Assembly: GCA_964575255.1 (NCBI GenBank)
Contig: CAZNPZ010000004.1
Location: forward strand, 1-64,000
Direction: 5' to 3'
Length of the DNA: 64,000 bases
DNA from: JAEZHK01 sp964575255
GTDB lineage: Bacteria > Bacillota > Clostridia > Christensenellales > Aristaeellaceae
Within the stretch, counting starts at the first letter, position 1; each line of letters begins with the position of its first letter. This document shows positions 1 through 9,013 of this stretch, piece by piece. A program made the position numbers and the translations under genes. The notes beneath the pieces were generated by a model, which worked only from the letters and a program-made list of their open reading frames with translations, made no database searches and was not told where the DNA came from.

Positions 1-1
1 C

Positions 2-301
<300 letters not shown>

Positions 302-366
302 CGAACCGGGCCGCCGGTTCAAACGAACCGAAGCCGGGTATAGATCAAGCGAGGAGGGAATGGATC

Positions 367-1764
367 ATGGGCAAGGTACTCATTACCGATACCATCCTGC
401 GCGACGCGCACCAGTCCCAGGCGGCGACCCGCATGCGCCTGGAAGACATGCTGCCCGCGTGCGAGAAGTTGGATAAAGTCGGCTATTATTCGCTGGAATG
501 CTGGGGCGGCGCGACGTTTGACAGCTGCCTGCGCTTTCTGAACGAGGATCCGTGGCATCGGCTCCGCGCGCTGCGCGAAGCCATGCCCAAGACAAAACTT
601 CAGATGCTGCTGCGCGGCCAGAACATTCTGGGCTACAGGCACTACGCCGACGACGTGGTGGACGAGTTCGTCCGCCTGTCGATCAAGAACGGCATCAACA
701 TCATCCGCATCTTCGACGCGCTCAACGACATCCGCAACATGGAGCCTGCTTTGAAGGCCACGAAAAAGTACGGTGGCATCTGCGAGATCGCGATGAGCTA
801 CACTTCAAGCCCCGTCCATGACGAAGACTACTTTGTGAAGATGGCCATCCAGCTGGAGAAGCTGGGCGCGGACACCATTGCCGTCAAGGATATGGCGAAC
901 CTGCTGCTGCCCTATCAGGCGTACAGCCTGGTGAAGAAGCTCAAGCAGGCGGTCAAGGTGCCGATCCACATGCACACCCACAACACCACCGGAACCGGCG
1001 ATATGACCTACCTCAAGGCCATCGAGGCGGGCGCGGACATCGTGGACACCGCCCTGTCTCCGCTTGGAAACGGCACTGCGCAGCCCGCGACGGAGCCGCT
1101 GGTCGCGACGCTCAAGGGTACCGAGTACGACACCGGCCTTGACATCGGCCTCCTCAGCGAGATCGCGGTACACTTCCGAGGCGTCGCCGAAAAGCTGACC
1201 AAGGAAGGCCACCTCGACCCGAAGGTATTGAAGATCGACATCAACACGCTTCTGTATCAGGTTCCGGGCGGCATGCTGTCCAACCTCATCAGCCAGCTCA
1301 AGCAGGCCGGGAAGTCCGACAAGTTCTACGACGTGCTGGAGGAGATCCCGCGCGTGCGCAAGGAATTTGGCTACCCGCCGCTGGTCACGCCCACCAGCCA
1401 GATCGTCGGGACCCAAGCGGTCATGAACGTCATCACCGGCGAGCGCTACAAGATGAACCCCAAGGAGTCCCAGGCGCTGATGCGCGGCGAATACGGCCGC
1501 CTGCCCGCGCCGGTGGACGAGGAAGTGCGCCGCAAGGTCATCGGCGACGCAGAGGTCATCACCTGCCGCCCGGCGGACCTTCTGAAGCCGGAGTTGGAGG
1601 AGTACAGAAAGCAGTGCGCCGAGTACATCCAGCAGCCGGAGGACGTATTGTCCTACGCGCTGTTCCCGCAGGTGGCGGAGAAGTTCTTTCAGTACCGCCA
1701 GGCGCAGACCATGAAGCTGGACAGCACGCTTTTGCAAAAGGAATCGTCGGTCATGCCGGTCTAG
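367..1764 (+). CDS. oadA: Oxaloacetate decarboxylase alpha / pyruvate carboxylase subunit B type carboxyltransferase
   Basis: 465 residues. The N-terminal half is the HMGL-like TIM barrel with TILRDAHQS near residue 10, the AVKDMAN Lys and the metal-binding MHTHNTTG motif around 205-212. A conserved carboxyltransferase segment follows (DTALSPLGNGTAQPATEP). Residues about 290-450 match the PYC/OADA conserved domain. In the family this subunit moves carboxyl between biotin and pyruvate/oxaloacetate. Full-length OadA proteins are about 590 residues and end in a biotin domain. This one stops before it, and the carrier is encoded just upstream. A GAGGAGGG ribosome site precedes the ATG. No OadB membrane subunit is visible, so Na+-pump decarboxylase, PycB and transcarboxylase 5S remain alternatives. 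A strong terminator follows. Confidence 0.88.
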   Translation: MGKVLITDTILRDAHQSQAATRMRLEDMLPACEKLDKVGYYSLECWGGATFDSCLRFLNEDPWHRLRALREAMPKTKLQMLLRGQNILGYRHYADDVVDEFVRLSIKNGINIIRIFDALNDIRNMEPALKATKKYGGICEIAMSYTSSPVHDEDYFVKMAIQLEKLGADTIAVKDMANLLLPYQAYSLVKKLKQAVKVPIHMHTHNTTGTGDMTYLKAIEAGADIVDTALSPLGNGTAQPATEPLVATLKGTEYDTGLDIGLLSEIAVHFRGVAEKLTKEGHLDPKVLKIDINTLLYQVPGGMLSNLISQLKQAGKSDKFYDVLEEIPRVRKEFGYPPLVTPTSQIVGTQAVMNVITGERYKMNPKESQALMRGEYGRLPAPVDEEVRRKVIGDAEVITCRPADLLKPELEEYRKQCAEYIQQPEDVLSYALFPQVAEKFFQYRQAQTMKLDSTLLQKESSVMPV

Positions 1765-1799
1765 TCGGTTCCGCACAGGCACATACGCGATCATTACAT

Positions 1800-1832
1800 G
1801 GGGAGAAGCTTTTTCAGGCTTCTCCCCATTTT
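1800..1832 (+). terminator. Rho-independent terminator after oadA
   Basis: A perfect 10-bp stem (GGGGAGAAGC paired with GCTTCTCCCC), an 8-nt loop, then ATTTT. It lies 36 nt after the oadA stop and would end the biotin-carrier/oadA transcript. Confidence 0.88.
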
Positions 1833-1848
1833 GGTCGAGAATAGAGGC

Positions 1849-2115
1849 CTATTCTGCCATGCACGACAAAGTCCCTTCCAAGAGATTGAGAGAGGGCAGG
1901 ATGGTTTTGGGCATGACGTTCCCCTTATACGCCCCCAGGATGATGGTCACGGCGTTTTCGGCAATCACCCTTCCCGCGCGTTGATCCGCGCCTTGCTGAT
2001 GCCGGAGATGTCCGGCGCGCGCTCGATCTTTACGATGGGGATGGGCACATCGGAGGCTGTCCGGAATGATTGATAGAGCGAGAGGTAATACCAATCCGGC
2101 AAAGGACAAACGCTT
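1849..2115 (-). pseudogene. Frameshifted C-terminal remnant, LacI-regulator-like
   Basis: Two minus-strand reading frames join into one plausible protein end. The upstream piece reads DWYYLSLYQSF ... VPIPIVKIERAPDISGI and stops at 1965-1967. The next frame continues at once as RVIAENAVTIILGAYKGN followed by MPKTILPSLNLLEG and stops at 1849. A Gly/Arg-x3-Glu-Asn run, then K-G-N-x-x-P-x-x-I-L-P-x-L, resembles the last 45 residues of LacI/GalR proteins. No DNA-binding domain or upstream body is present. I read it as a decayed regulator gene with a frameshift near 1965-1972. The family assignment is tentative. Confidence 0.35.
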
Positions 2116-2156
2116 CCCCGCCCCTGCGTGTCTTCTCTGGAGGGGCGGTTATGGTG

Positions 2157-3659
2157 TCATATTTTTCCTTGGTGTCCGTTCGGATCTGGCTCCTGTGGGG
2201 ATGCGCGGTGTTTTGGCAGGGGGATTTTCAGGGTGACCGTTGTTCCGCTTTCGGGCGCGCTTTCCAGGACGGCGCGATCCTCTCCATACAGTAGGCGCAT
2301 GCGCCGGAGCACGTTGTCAAGGCCGATTCCGTGCCCGTTGTCCTGGGCGGTGGCGTCGCCTGATATCAGCGCGTTGAGCCGTTCCGGCGCGATGCCCTGT
2401 CCGTTGTCCCGGACGCGGATCAGAACGTCGTCTTCCACAATTTGTACGCTCAGTACGACCTCGTCCTCAGGCTTTGACCGCGCGAATCCGTGCATGATCG
2501 CGTTTTCGATCAGCGGTTGGATCATCATGCAGGGGATCTCAAAACCGAGCGCGGCCTCGTCCAGATCCTCCCGGTAGGCGGGGCGACCCGCAAAACGGGT
2601 CTGCTGGATGGCCATATAATCGCGTACGATGTCGATTTCGCGGGAGAGCGGCACGCGCTCCGAGAGCTTCGTCAGCGCGTGACGCATGATGCTCGACAGC
2701 CGCCCGACCATCTCACTGGCTCTGGGCGCTTCCTCCATTTCGCACAGCGCGCTGATCGAGTTCAGGGTGTTGAAAAGGAAATGCGGATTCATCTGCATCT
2801 GCAGCATGTCCAGTTCCGCTTTGTGCAGAAGATTCTTGATCTCCAGGTTGTCCATTTGCTGCCGGTTCAGTTCCCGCTCCAGTTCATTCTTTCTCACGAT
2901 CTGCTCGACCATGTGGTCGTAGTTGTCGGTGATGCGGCCGATCTCGTCGCACATCGGCGGCGGTGAGCGCTTTCCGGGCGCGTCGCGTCCGGTCTGAGCG
3001 AAGGCGCGCATCCGGTCAACCAGCACCTTGATGGGCTTCGTGATCAGCCGGGACACCGCGACGGCCACCATCAGGCACAGAAGCGCCAGCCCCACCGAAA
3101 CCGCGGCGCTGCGCGTCTTGAGGGCTTCCATTCGCGCGCCGAGCGCGGCGTAAGCCTCCTGCGACTGGGTCAGAAGGGTGAACACGCTGTCGGAGATCTC
3201 GTTTTCGATGTAGCCGCGCAGACGGTTGAGTTCGTTGCGCTTCTGGCGCAGGTAGATCAGTTCCGCGCCTGCGCCGACCTGAGCGCTGAACGCGGCGAAG
3301 GATTCGTCATAACTTCTGAGCATGTTGTGGATGTCCACCATGAAGTAGCGTTCCCGCCCCGTGGTGCCTTCTTCGAGCGCCTGCAGCGTGTCCAGCGCGT
3401 TCTTCGCGTGGATGTGGTATTCCGCCTCCAGATTCTTGATGTCGTCCGGCTGCGCGTCGATCATGCCGACGGTGGAATCGTACATCGCTCTCAGTTCGCC
3501 GCGCGCGTAGACCAGGCGCATGGTATCCCGGTTGCTGCGCTCGAAAGCCTCGTAAAACTCCGTGTAGCTGCGCTGCAGCAGCATCTGCGTAATCAGCATC
3601 GCGGCGATCACGAACAGGAAGCAGCCGATGAGGACGCAGCGGATCGAAAGCCGCTTCAC
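2157..3659 (-). CDS. Sensor histidine kinase, YesM/LytS-like (5TM-less, two-TM type)
   Basis: 500 residues from a GTG start whose GTGA overlaps the stop of the response-regulator gene; an earlier in-frame ATG would lie inside that gene. TM1 is about residues 6-28, an extracytoplasmic sensor region 30-183, TM2 185-205, HAMP to about 258, and a coiled helix to 285. The His_kinase box is MNPHFLFNTLNS with phospho-acceptor His293. The HATPase_c N-box LIENAIMHGF has Asn386, followed by a DNGQGI G-box and GIGLDNVLRRM. Such kinases sense extracellular sugar, often with a binding protein, and phosphorylate a YesN-type partner, here the adjacent gene. It is the last gene of the minus-strand transporter operon. 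Confidence 0.9.
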   Translation of the reverse strand: MKRLSIRCVLIGCFLFVIAAMLITQMLLQRSYTEFYEAFERSNRDTMRLVYARGELRAMYDSTVGMIDAQPDDIKNLEAEYHIHAKNALDTLQALEEGTTGRERYFMVDIHNMLRSYDESFAAFSAQVGAGAELIYLRQKRNELNRLRGYIENEISDSVFTLLTQSQEAYAALGARMEALKTRSAAVSVGLALLCLMVAVAVSRLITKPIKVLVDRMRAFAQTGRDAPGKRSPPPMCDEIGRITDNYDHMVEQIVRKNELERELNRQQMDNLEIKNLLHKAELDMLQMQMNPHFLFNTLNSISALCEMEEAPRASEMVGRLSSIMRHALTKLSERVPLSREIDIVRDYMAIQQTRFAGRPAYREDLDEAALGFEIPCMMIQPLIENAIMHGFARSKPEDEVVLSVQIVEDDVLIRVRDNGQGIAPERLNALISGDATAQDNGHGIGLDNVLRRMRLLYGEDRAVLESAPESGTTVTLKIPLPKHRASPQEPDPNGHQGKI

Positions 3660-4762
3660 GGCTTCGCCTCCCGGCCATGCAGGTAGCCGTGGGGCGTGCG
3701 GCCGAAGTGCTTTTTGAACAGCCGCTTGAAGTATTCGCAGTCGTTGTACCCGCACTTCTCCGCCGCCTGACGGACGGACATGCCGCCCCTGATCAGTTGC
3801 GCCGCATAGGCCATCCGTCGCTTTGTGATGTACTCCAGAAAATTCAGGTTGGTATGCTCCTTGAACATCGCCGACAGGTACTGCGGCGTGATATTCAGCA
3901 GGTTCGCGAGGTGGTTGAGCGACATGTCCTTCAGATCCTCGTCCAGGATGAGCTGCTCGAACTGGGAAAGGAACCGCGCCGCCGGTTCCTCGCTCAGCGC
4001 GTTTTCGATGGCGCGCCAGGCCGCCGCCCAGTCGCAGTCGGTCACCATCCGGCTCTCCGCCCGGATGGGCGCGCCTTCCGCCACGTCGCTTGCGATGTTG
4101 CGCTGCCGCTCGCGCCAGACGGCCGGATCGTCAATCGGGGACAGAAACGCCGCGACGTAGGCTCCCCGCTTCTCCACCAACGCGAAGCCGGGCTGCGGCG
4201 CGTGTTTTTTCACTTCGTAAATCAGCTTTTTTTCAAGCGCGCCGCTGTCCGGCGGCAGGCGGAAGCCGACCATCAGGCCCGACCGGATCGTGCCGTAGTA
4301 GCGGTCCAGCACTTTGAGCGTCTCCGGGTCGACGTCCCCCTCCAGCATCTGGTGCAGGATCTGCTTTTCCGCCAGCGCCTCGATGGGCGAATACTCGGCG
4401 TAGAGCAGCTTTTTCAGCTTTTCAACGGTTTCTTCCTTTATGAGCGGCTTCAGGATATACCCCTTTACGCCGATGTCGATCGCCTGCGAAACCAGCGAGA
4501 AGCTGTCATAGGCGGAGCAGATGATGATGCTCGCGCGCGGGTATCGGGCGAGGATGCGGCGCGAGGTCTCCAGCCCGTTGAGTTCCGGGATGCGGATGTC
4601 CATCACGACCACGTCGGGCCGGTGGCGCTCGTACAGTTCGATCGCCTCCGGCCCGCTCTCCGCCTCGCAGACGACCTCGACATTGGAAAAATTCCTGGCG
4701 ACCAGCGAACGGACGGCGAAGCGCGAGAGCGCTTCGTCGTCGACAATCATCATCGTGGGCAT
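3656..4762 (-). CDS. Response regulator, YesN type (receiver + AraC DNA-binding)
   Basis: 368 residues. The receiver domain (1-120) has IVDDE at 6-10, phospho-acceptor Asp55 in VVMDIRIPE and the conserved Lys in YILKP. A middle region without a recognised fold follows. The C-terminal 100 residues are a double helix-turn-helix of the AraC/XylS family (LNITPQYLSAMFKEH, then KCGYNDCEYFKRLFKKHFGRTP). An AraC-type regulator normally activates the neighbouring importer operon. It is preceded 13 nt upstream by the kinase-like gene with a GGAGG ribosome site, and its stop overlaps the kinase start (GTGA), so these genes are translationally coupled. Confidence 0.9.
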   Translation of the reverse strand: MPTMMIVDDEALSRFAVRSLVARNFSNVEVVCEAESGPEAIELYERHRPDVVVMDIRIPELNGLETSRRILARYPRASIIICSAYDSFSLVSQAIDIGVKGYILKPLIKEETVEKLKKLLYAEYSPIEALAEKQILHQMLEGDVDPETLKVLDRYYGTIRSGLMVGFRLPPDSGALEKKLIYEVKKHAPQPGFALVEKRGAYVAAFLSPIDDPAVWRERQRNIASDVAEGAPIRAESRMVTDCDWAAAWRAIENALSEEPAARFLSQFEQLILDEDLKDMSLNHLANLLNITPQYLSAMFKEHTNLNFLEYITKRRMAYAAQLIRGGMSVRQAAEKCGYNDCEYFKRLFKKHFGRTPHGYLHGREAKP

Positions 4763-4775
4763 AGAGGCCTCCGGT

Positions 4776-5195
4776 TTACGTTGGAATGGTACAGGAAAAA
4801 GCGCGCTCTCCGTCCTCGGACGCGGCGCGCACTTCCGCCGTCAGCGTGCCGCTGACGTGGGTTAGCGTGATGGCGTAATCCCCCGGCTGGGCCAAAATTT
4901 CCTCCAGCGAACAGTGTTCGTCCACGAAGGAAACGACGCTCGCGCGCTTCACGAACAGTTCCTCATTCGGCCAATGGAGCGCGACGCGCTTTCCCACCCG
5001 CGCGTGGATCAGCTCCAAGTAATCCTTCACGCACAGCATCTCGCTTACAAGCGGCACCCAGTCCTCCGGGTGCCGCATGTAGCGCAGGATTCTGTCCGCG
5101 CAGGCGAGTACGCGGGCGGTCTGGGGCGCGCCCTCGATGGTGGCCAGTTCGCTGGCCTGTACCAGTACGCCGCGCAGCCATTCGTCGCGCATCAT
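4776..5195 (-). CDS. Small histidine-kinase-like protein lacking catalytic residues
   Basis: 139 residues, no signal peptide, no membrane segment. By eye it aligns along its whole length with the His_kinase plus start of the ATPase region of the neighbouring kinase. RILRYMRHPEDWVPLVSEM matches its RLSSIMRHALTKLSERVPLSRE, and VKDYLELIHARVGKRVAL matches VRDYMAIQQTRFAGRP. The position of NPHFLFN reads DEWLRGV, so the phosphorylatable His is gone. The position of LIENAIMHG reads FVDEHCSLE, so the Asn of the N-box is gone. It ends before any G-box. I infer a pseudokinase, perhaps a dimerisation or inhibitory partner of the kinase at 2157-3659. The reading frame is intact with GGAGGG before the ATG, so it does not look like a dead gene. 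Confidence 0.6.
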   Translation of the reverse strand: MMRDEWLRGVLVQASELATIEGAPQTARVLACADRILRYMRHPEDWVPLVSEMLCVKDYLELIHARVGKRVALHWPNEELFVKRASVVSFVDEHCSLEEILAQPGDYAITLTHVSGTLTAEVRAASEDGERAFSCTIPT

Positions 5196-5209
5196 TTACC
5201 CTCCGGTTG

Positions 5210-5234
5210 CCGCGCAAAGCGGTTGTTTGCGCGG
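5210..5234 (-). terminator. Intra-operon hairpin between URO-D gene and regulator genes
   Basis: A perfect 9-bp stem (CCGCGCAAA / TTTGCGCGG) with a 7-nt loop in the gap between the URO-D stop and the kinase-like start. There is no T-run, so it is more likely an attenuator or mRNA-processing element than a full terminator. It separates transport genes from sensor genes. Confidence 0.5.
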
Positions 5235-5238
5235 TTGG

Positions 5239-6420
5239 TTATCGATACACCCCGTACTCGCGCATGGCTTCCCACATCGCCATGTAGTTCTCCGGCGGCA
5301 CGTCGAACTGCACGTTGTGCACCGTGGAGAATACGAAGCCGCCGCCCGGCGCGAGGTCGTCGATCCTGCGCCGCACCTCATCTTTGACATCCTGAACCGT
5401 GCCGCGCGGCAGCACATACTGCGTGTCCACGCCGCCGCCCCAGAACGTGAAGCGGTCGCCCAGTTCCTTCTTCAGCCGCCTGGAGTCCATGTCCTTGGCG
5501 CTGACCTGCACCGGATTTAAGATGTCCACGCCCTCCTCGTGCAGGAGGTCGGCAAACGGCAGCATGCTGCCGCAGGTGTGGTAAAAGATGTAGGTCTCCG
5601 GCGCGCCGTTCTTTTTCGCGCGCTCCTTGATGAAATGGAACAGCTCCTTGTGGTAGGGATGCACCATCTCGCGGTAGAGCTCGACCGAGCAAAGCAGGCT
5701 GTTCTGGGTGGCGAGATCGTCCGCCTCGGAGATCACCAGCACGTTGTTTCCGACCGTGTCCAGCGCCTTTTCCCAGTATTCCAGCTTGTAGTCGGTGATT
5801 TTGCGCATCAGGCGGTGGGAGAATTCCTTCTCCACCATCATGTCGCAGAAGAATTTCTCAAACCCGCTCATCCACAGCGCCAATTCCCAGATGCCCGCGT
5901 TGTGACGACCCAGGATGTAGGCGCGCTGCTCGCCGTAGCGGTAGGCGTCGGCGCGCTCTTTCATTGTGACGAAGCGGGACGCGTCCCCGCCGGGCGGGAA
6001 GGCGTAGGCGTCCAGGTCCTCGATGGTCTCCGCGTCCGACAGCGGATGGCGCACCATGTCGTAGTAGTGGCCGCCGTCCACGGGCATACGCCAGGTGATG
6101 CCCAGTTCGTCGGTCATTTCCATGTAACGGCCTGTTGCGTCGGGATGCGCGTCTACCCGGAGCGGCGCTTCGGATAGAGGCATTGGGTCGACCCCGCGCA
6201 CGTCCACTTTGAGCAGTTCCACCACGTCGTCATGGATGCGCGCCAGTTGCTGCGTCGTGTCGCACAGCTCGATGGCGGCTTCCGGGAGGCCCAGGTATTT
6301 CCGGAGCGCCCGGTAGCAGTGGACGTTCATGCCGGTCAGCACGCACGCGCCCAAGTCGAAGGGGAGCCTGTCCGCCTCCTGATGGCGCAGCGCCTTCAGT
6401 ACCCGCTCGTAGCTTGTCAT
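5239..6420 (-). CDS. URO-D-fold protein (uroporphyrinogen decarboxylase family, not HemE)
   Basis: 393 residues, TIM-barrel family that includes HemE and the corrinoid methyltransferases MtaA/CmuA. It begins MTSYERVLKALRHQEADRLP, the opening typical of the non-HemE branch. The HemE signature RQAGRY is absent. His281 and Cys283 in YHTCGS correspond to two of the three zinc ligands of MtaA. The third ligand position, in the GGGFVFSTVHNVQ segment, reads His/Asn instead of Cys. It lies 29 nt after the sugar permease gene and before the sensor genes, so a role in handling the imported compound (methyl or ether transfer, or decarboxylation) is likelier than heme synthesis. The substrate is unknown. 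Confidence 0.8.
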   Translation of the reverse strand: MTSYERVLKALRHQEADRLPFDLGACVLTGMNVHCYRALRKYLGLPEAAIELCDTTQQLARIHDDVVELLKVDVRGVDPMPLSEAPLRVDAHPDATGRYMEMTDELGITWRMPVDGGHYYDMVRHPLSDAETIEDLDAYAFPPGGDASRFVTMKERADAYRYGEQRAYILGRHNAGIWELALWMSGFEKFFCDMMVEKEFSHRLMRKITDYKLEYWEKALDTVGNNVLVISEADDLATQNSLLCSVELYREMVHPYHKELFHFIKERAKKNGAPETYIFYHTCGSMLPFADLLHEEGVDILNPVQVSAKDMDSRRLKKELGDRFTFWGGGVDTQYVLPRGTVQDVKDEVRRRIDDLAPGGGFVFSTVHNVQFDVPPENYMAMWEAMREYGVYR

Positions 6421-6449
6421 TGGTATCCCTCCTCAGTCCGTTTCGACGC

Positions 6450-7406
6450 TCAGGCGGCTTTTTCCTGCTTGATCTTGCCGTAACGGTCGATCAGCACCGC
6501 GACCAGCAGCGTGAAGCCGGTGACAAACGTCTGCCAGTAGACCGAAACGTCCAATAGCGTCATCGCGTTCGCGATCAGGCTCATCAAAACGCACCCCAGG
6601 AACGCGCCGATCACCGTGCCCTCGCCGCCCGACATCGACGCGCCGCCGATGATGACCGCGGTGATGACCTTCAGTTCCATGCCCGTCCCGGCGGTGGTGG
6701 AGGCCGAGCCCAGCCGCGCCGCCAGCACGATGCCCGCGAACGCCGCGAGCAGACCCATGATCATGTAGTTGACGATCTGCATCCGGTCGGTGTGGATGCC
6801 GGACAGCTTCGCCGCCTTGAAGTTGCCGCCAATGTAGTAATTCTGCCGGAAGAAGCGGGACTTGCTCATCAGGAAGTGGCCGACGACCACGATCACCAGC
6901 GCGTAGATGACCGGCAGCTGCACTTCGCCAATCTTGAACTGGCCGATCCAGGTGAAGCTCTCCGGGAGGCTGCCGATGTTCTTGCCGTTCATGAATACCA
7001 AGACCAGGCCGCGGCACATGCTCTGGGTGGCAAGCGTCGTCACGAACGGTGTGATGCCCAGTTTCGCGATCGCGAAGCCGTTGAACGAGCCCACGAGTCC
7101 GCCCACCACGAAGCCCGCCGTGACCGCGAGCGGGATCGGCACGCCAGCCTTCAGAAGCGCCGCGGCGATGCCGCCGGTCAGCGCGACGACCGAGCCGATC
7201 GACATGTCAAACCCGCCGGAGACCATCAGGTTCACCATGCCGACGCCCATGATCGCCTCCAGCGAGAGGCTCAGGAGCACCGCCAGCAGGTTGGAGCTGG
7301 AGAAGAAATAGGGGGACGCGAAGCACATGATGACAAACATCGCCACCACGACGATCAAAATGACCAGCTCGCGCGCGCCGGTGATTCTGCTTTTCAAACT
7401 GCGCAT
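6450..7406 (-). CDS. Ribose-type ABC transporter permease
   Basis: 318 residues, strongly hydrophobic with about 8-10 predicted membrane helices and the BPD_transp_2 family pattern. GVGMVNLMVSGGFDMSIGSV in the N-terminal third and GGASMSGGEGTVIGAFLG in the C-terminal third are the characteristic glycine-rich segments of RbsC/XylH/MglC permeases. Its start overlaps the ATPase stop by 13 nt. With the ATPase and binding protein it forms a complete CUT2-class importer in the membrane. The sugar cannot be told from sequence. Confidence 0.93.
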   Translation of the reverse strand: MRSLKSRITGARELVILIVVVAMFVIMCFASPYFFSSSNLLAVLLSLSLEAIMGVGMVNLMVSGGFDMSIGSVVALTGGIAAALLKAGVPIPLAVTAGFVVGGLVGSFNGFAIAKLGITPFVTTLATQSMCRGLVLVFMNGKNIGSLPESFTWIGQFKIGEVQLPVIYALVIVVVGHFLMSKSRFFRQNYYIGGNFKAAKLSGIHTDRMQIVNYMIMGLLAAFAGIVLAARLGSASTTAGTGMELKVITAVIIGGASMSGGEGTVIGAFLGCVLMSLIANAMTLLDVSVYWQTFVTGFTLLVAVLIDRYGKIKQEKAA

Positions 7407-8923
7407 GGGTTTTCCTCCCGTAACGTATTGGATCCCGCCGCGAGGCTCATCACGTCCCGCTCGGTCGCGCCGCCGCCCAGAATGCCGGTGACGCGGCCTT
7501 CCTTCATGACCACGATCCGGTCGGAGACGCCCAGCACCTCCGGAAGATCGGACGAGATCATTACGATGCCGCAGTCGCCGCTCCTGGCCATGCGTCTCAG
7601 AAGCTGGTAGATCTCACACTTCGCGCCCACGTCCACGCCGCGCGTCGGCTCGTCCACGATCAGAAGGCGCGGCTTGATCGACATCCAGGCCGACAGGAGC
7701 ACCTTCTGCTGGTTGCCGCCGGAGAGCTCCTCCACCTTTTTCCGGATGCTGGGCGTCGCCACGTCGTAAGCCTTGACCGCCTCCTCCGAGGCGGCGTTCA
7801 GCTTCTGATCCTGCATGACGCCCCGCGACGCGAAATCGCGCAGGCGGTTGGCCGCGAGGTTCTGCGCGATCGTGAACGACAGGTACAGCCCCAGCGACTT
7901 CCGGTCCTCCGTCATGTAGCCGATGCCCTCGCGGATTGCCTGATCCGGCGAGTGAATCGAGCGTTTTTTACCCATCAGGGTGATCTCGCCGCCGTCCAGC
8001 CGATCCGCGCCGAAGATCGCGCGGCCGACTTCGGTGCGGCCCGCGCCCACCAGCCCTGAAAAGCCGACGATCTCGCCCCGGCGCACGGTGAAGGAAACAT
8101 CGGTAAACGCGCCTTTTCGCGTCAGCCCCTTCGCCTCAAAGATCACGTCGCCGATTCTATCCTCCGGCGCGCGAGTGCCGTAAATGTTTCCGATCGACCG
8201 GCCCACCATGTGGCTGATCAGATAGTCCTCGTCCACGTCTTTGACCGCCGCGTCGGCCACCCGCGCGCCGTCCCGGAGCACGGTGACGGTGTCCGCGATT
8301 TCAAAAATTTCGCTGAGATGGTGCGATATGTAGACAAAGGCGATGCCGCGCGCCTTGAGCATGCGTATGTTTTCAAACAGCCTTTTGACCTCTACCTCGG
8401 TCAGCGAGGAAGTCGGCTCGTCCAGTACGATCACCTTGGGGTTCTCGCTCATGGCCTTCAGGATCTCGACCACCTGCTGGTTGGCGATGGACAGTTCCCG
8501 CACCTTGGTTTCGGGGTTCACGCAGTCCATGCCGAACATTTTGAGCATATCCCGCGCCCTTTCATGGAGCGCCCGGAAGTTGACCAGGCCGGCTTTTCCG
8601 ACCGGCTGGCGGTTAAAGAAGATGTTTTCCGCGATGCTGAGCTGGGGTACCAGGCTCAGTTCCTGAAACACGATGCCGATGCCGCTCTCGATGGAATCCC
8701 GCGCGTTCTGGAACCGGGCCTTTTTGCCGCCGACGTAGATCTCGCCCGCGTCCGGCTGGTAGATGCCGCCGAGTACCTTGATCAGCGTGGATTTGCCCGC
8801 GCCATTCTCGCCCACCAACGCGTGCACCTCGCCGGGCCTGACCGCGAAGTCCACGCCGTCAAGCGCCCTGACGCCTGGAAACGACTTGACAATGCCGCGG
8901 CCCTCCAGGATGTATTCGTCCAC
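7394..8923 (-). CDS. Ribose-type ABC transporter ATP-binding protein (double domain)
   Basis: 509 residues made of two ABC domains, as in RbsA/MglA. The first domain has Walker A GENGAGKST at 38-46, signature-region LSIANQQVVEI and Walker B VIVLDEPTSSL. The second domain (from about 260) has the usual degenerate Walker A segment GLVGAGRTEVGR, signature LSGGNQQKV and LLIVDEPTRGVDVGAK. It energises the CUT2 importer encoded by its neighbours. The gene starts after the hairpin that follows the binding-protein gene and overlaps the permease start. Confidence 0.94.
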   Translation of the reverse strand: MDEYILEGRGIVKSFPGVRALDGVDFAVRPGEVHALVGENGAGKSTLIKVLGGIYQPDAGEIYVGGKKARFQNARDSIESGIGIVFQELSLVPQLSIAENIFFNRQPVGKAGLVNFRALHERARDMLKMFGMDCVNPETKVRELSIANQQVVEILKAMSENPKVIVLDEPTSSLTEVEVKRLFENIRMLKARGIAFVYISHHLSEIFEIADTVTVLRDGARVADAAVKDVDEDYLISHMVGRSIGNIYGTRAPEDRIGDVIFEAKGLTRKGAFTDVSFTVRRGEIVGFSGLVGAGRTEVGRAIFGADRLDGGEITLMGKKRSIHSPDQAIREGIGYMTEDRKSLGLYLSFTIAQNLAANRLRDFASRGVMQDQKLNAASEEAVKAYDVATPSIRKKVEELSGGNQQKVLLSAWMSIKPRLLIVDEPTRGVDVGAKCEIYQLLRRMARSGDCGIVMISSDLPEVLGVSDRIVVMKEGRVTGILGGGATERDVMSLAAGSNTLREENPCAV

Positions 8924-8968
8924 GTGTCCGCCTCCCTTTGGAAGTCAAAAAGCATAATCCTGAAAAGA

Positions 8969-8995
8969 CGGGCGGAACCACAACGATTCCGCCCG
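8969..8995 (-). terminator. Hairpin between binding-protein and ATPase genes
   Basis: A perfect 9-bp GC-rich stem (CGGGCGGAA / TTCCGCCCG) with a 9-nt loop, in the 90-nt gap after the binding-protein stop. It lacks a T-run. It probably stabilises the binding-protein mRNA 3' end or attenuates downstream transcription. The same arrangement follows all five binding-protein genes in the window. Confidence 0.65.
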
Positions 8996-9013
8996 CCCCG
9001 TTACAGATTACGT

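Noticed and set aside
2118..2148. CCGCCCCT/AGGGGCGG hairpin after the first kinase gene as a terminator
   Set aside because: An 8-bp stem with a 15-nt loop and no T-run on the minus strand; too weak to list as a terminator.
5239..6420. Annotation as HemE for the URO-D-fold proteins (also 40736-41989)
   Set aside because: The RQAGRY signature and other HemE residues are absent, and both genes lie in sugar operons, not with heme genes.
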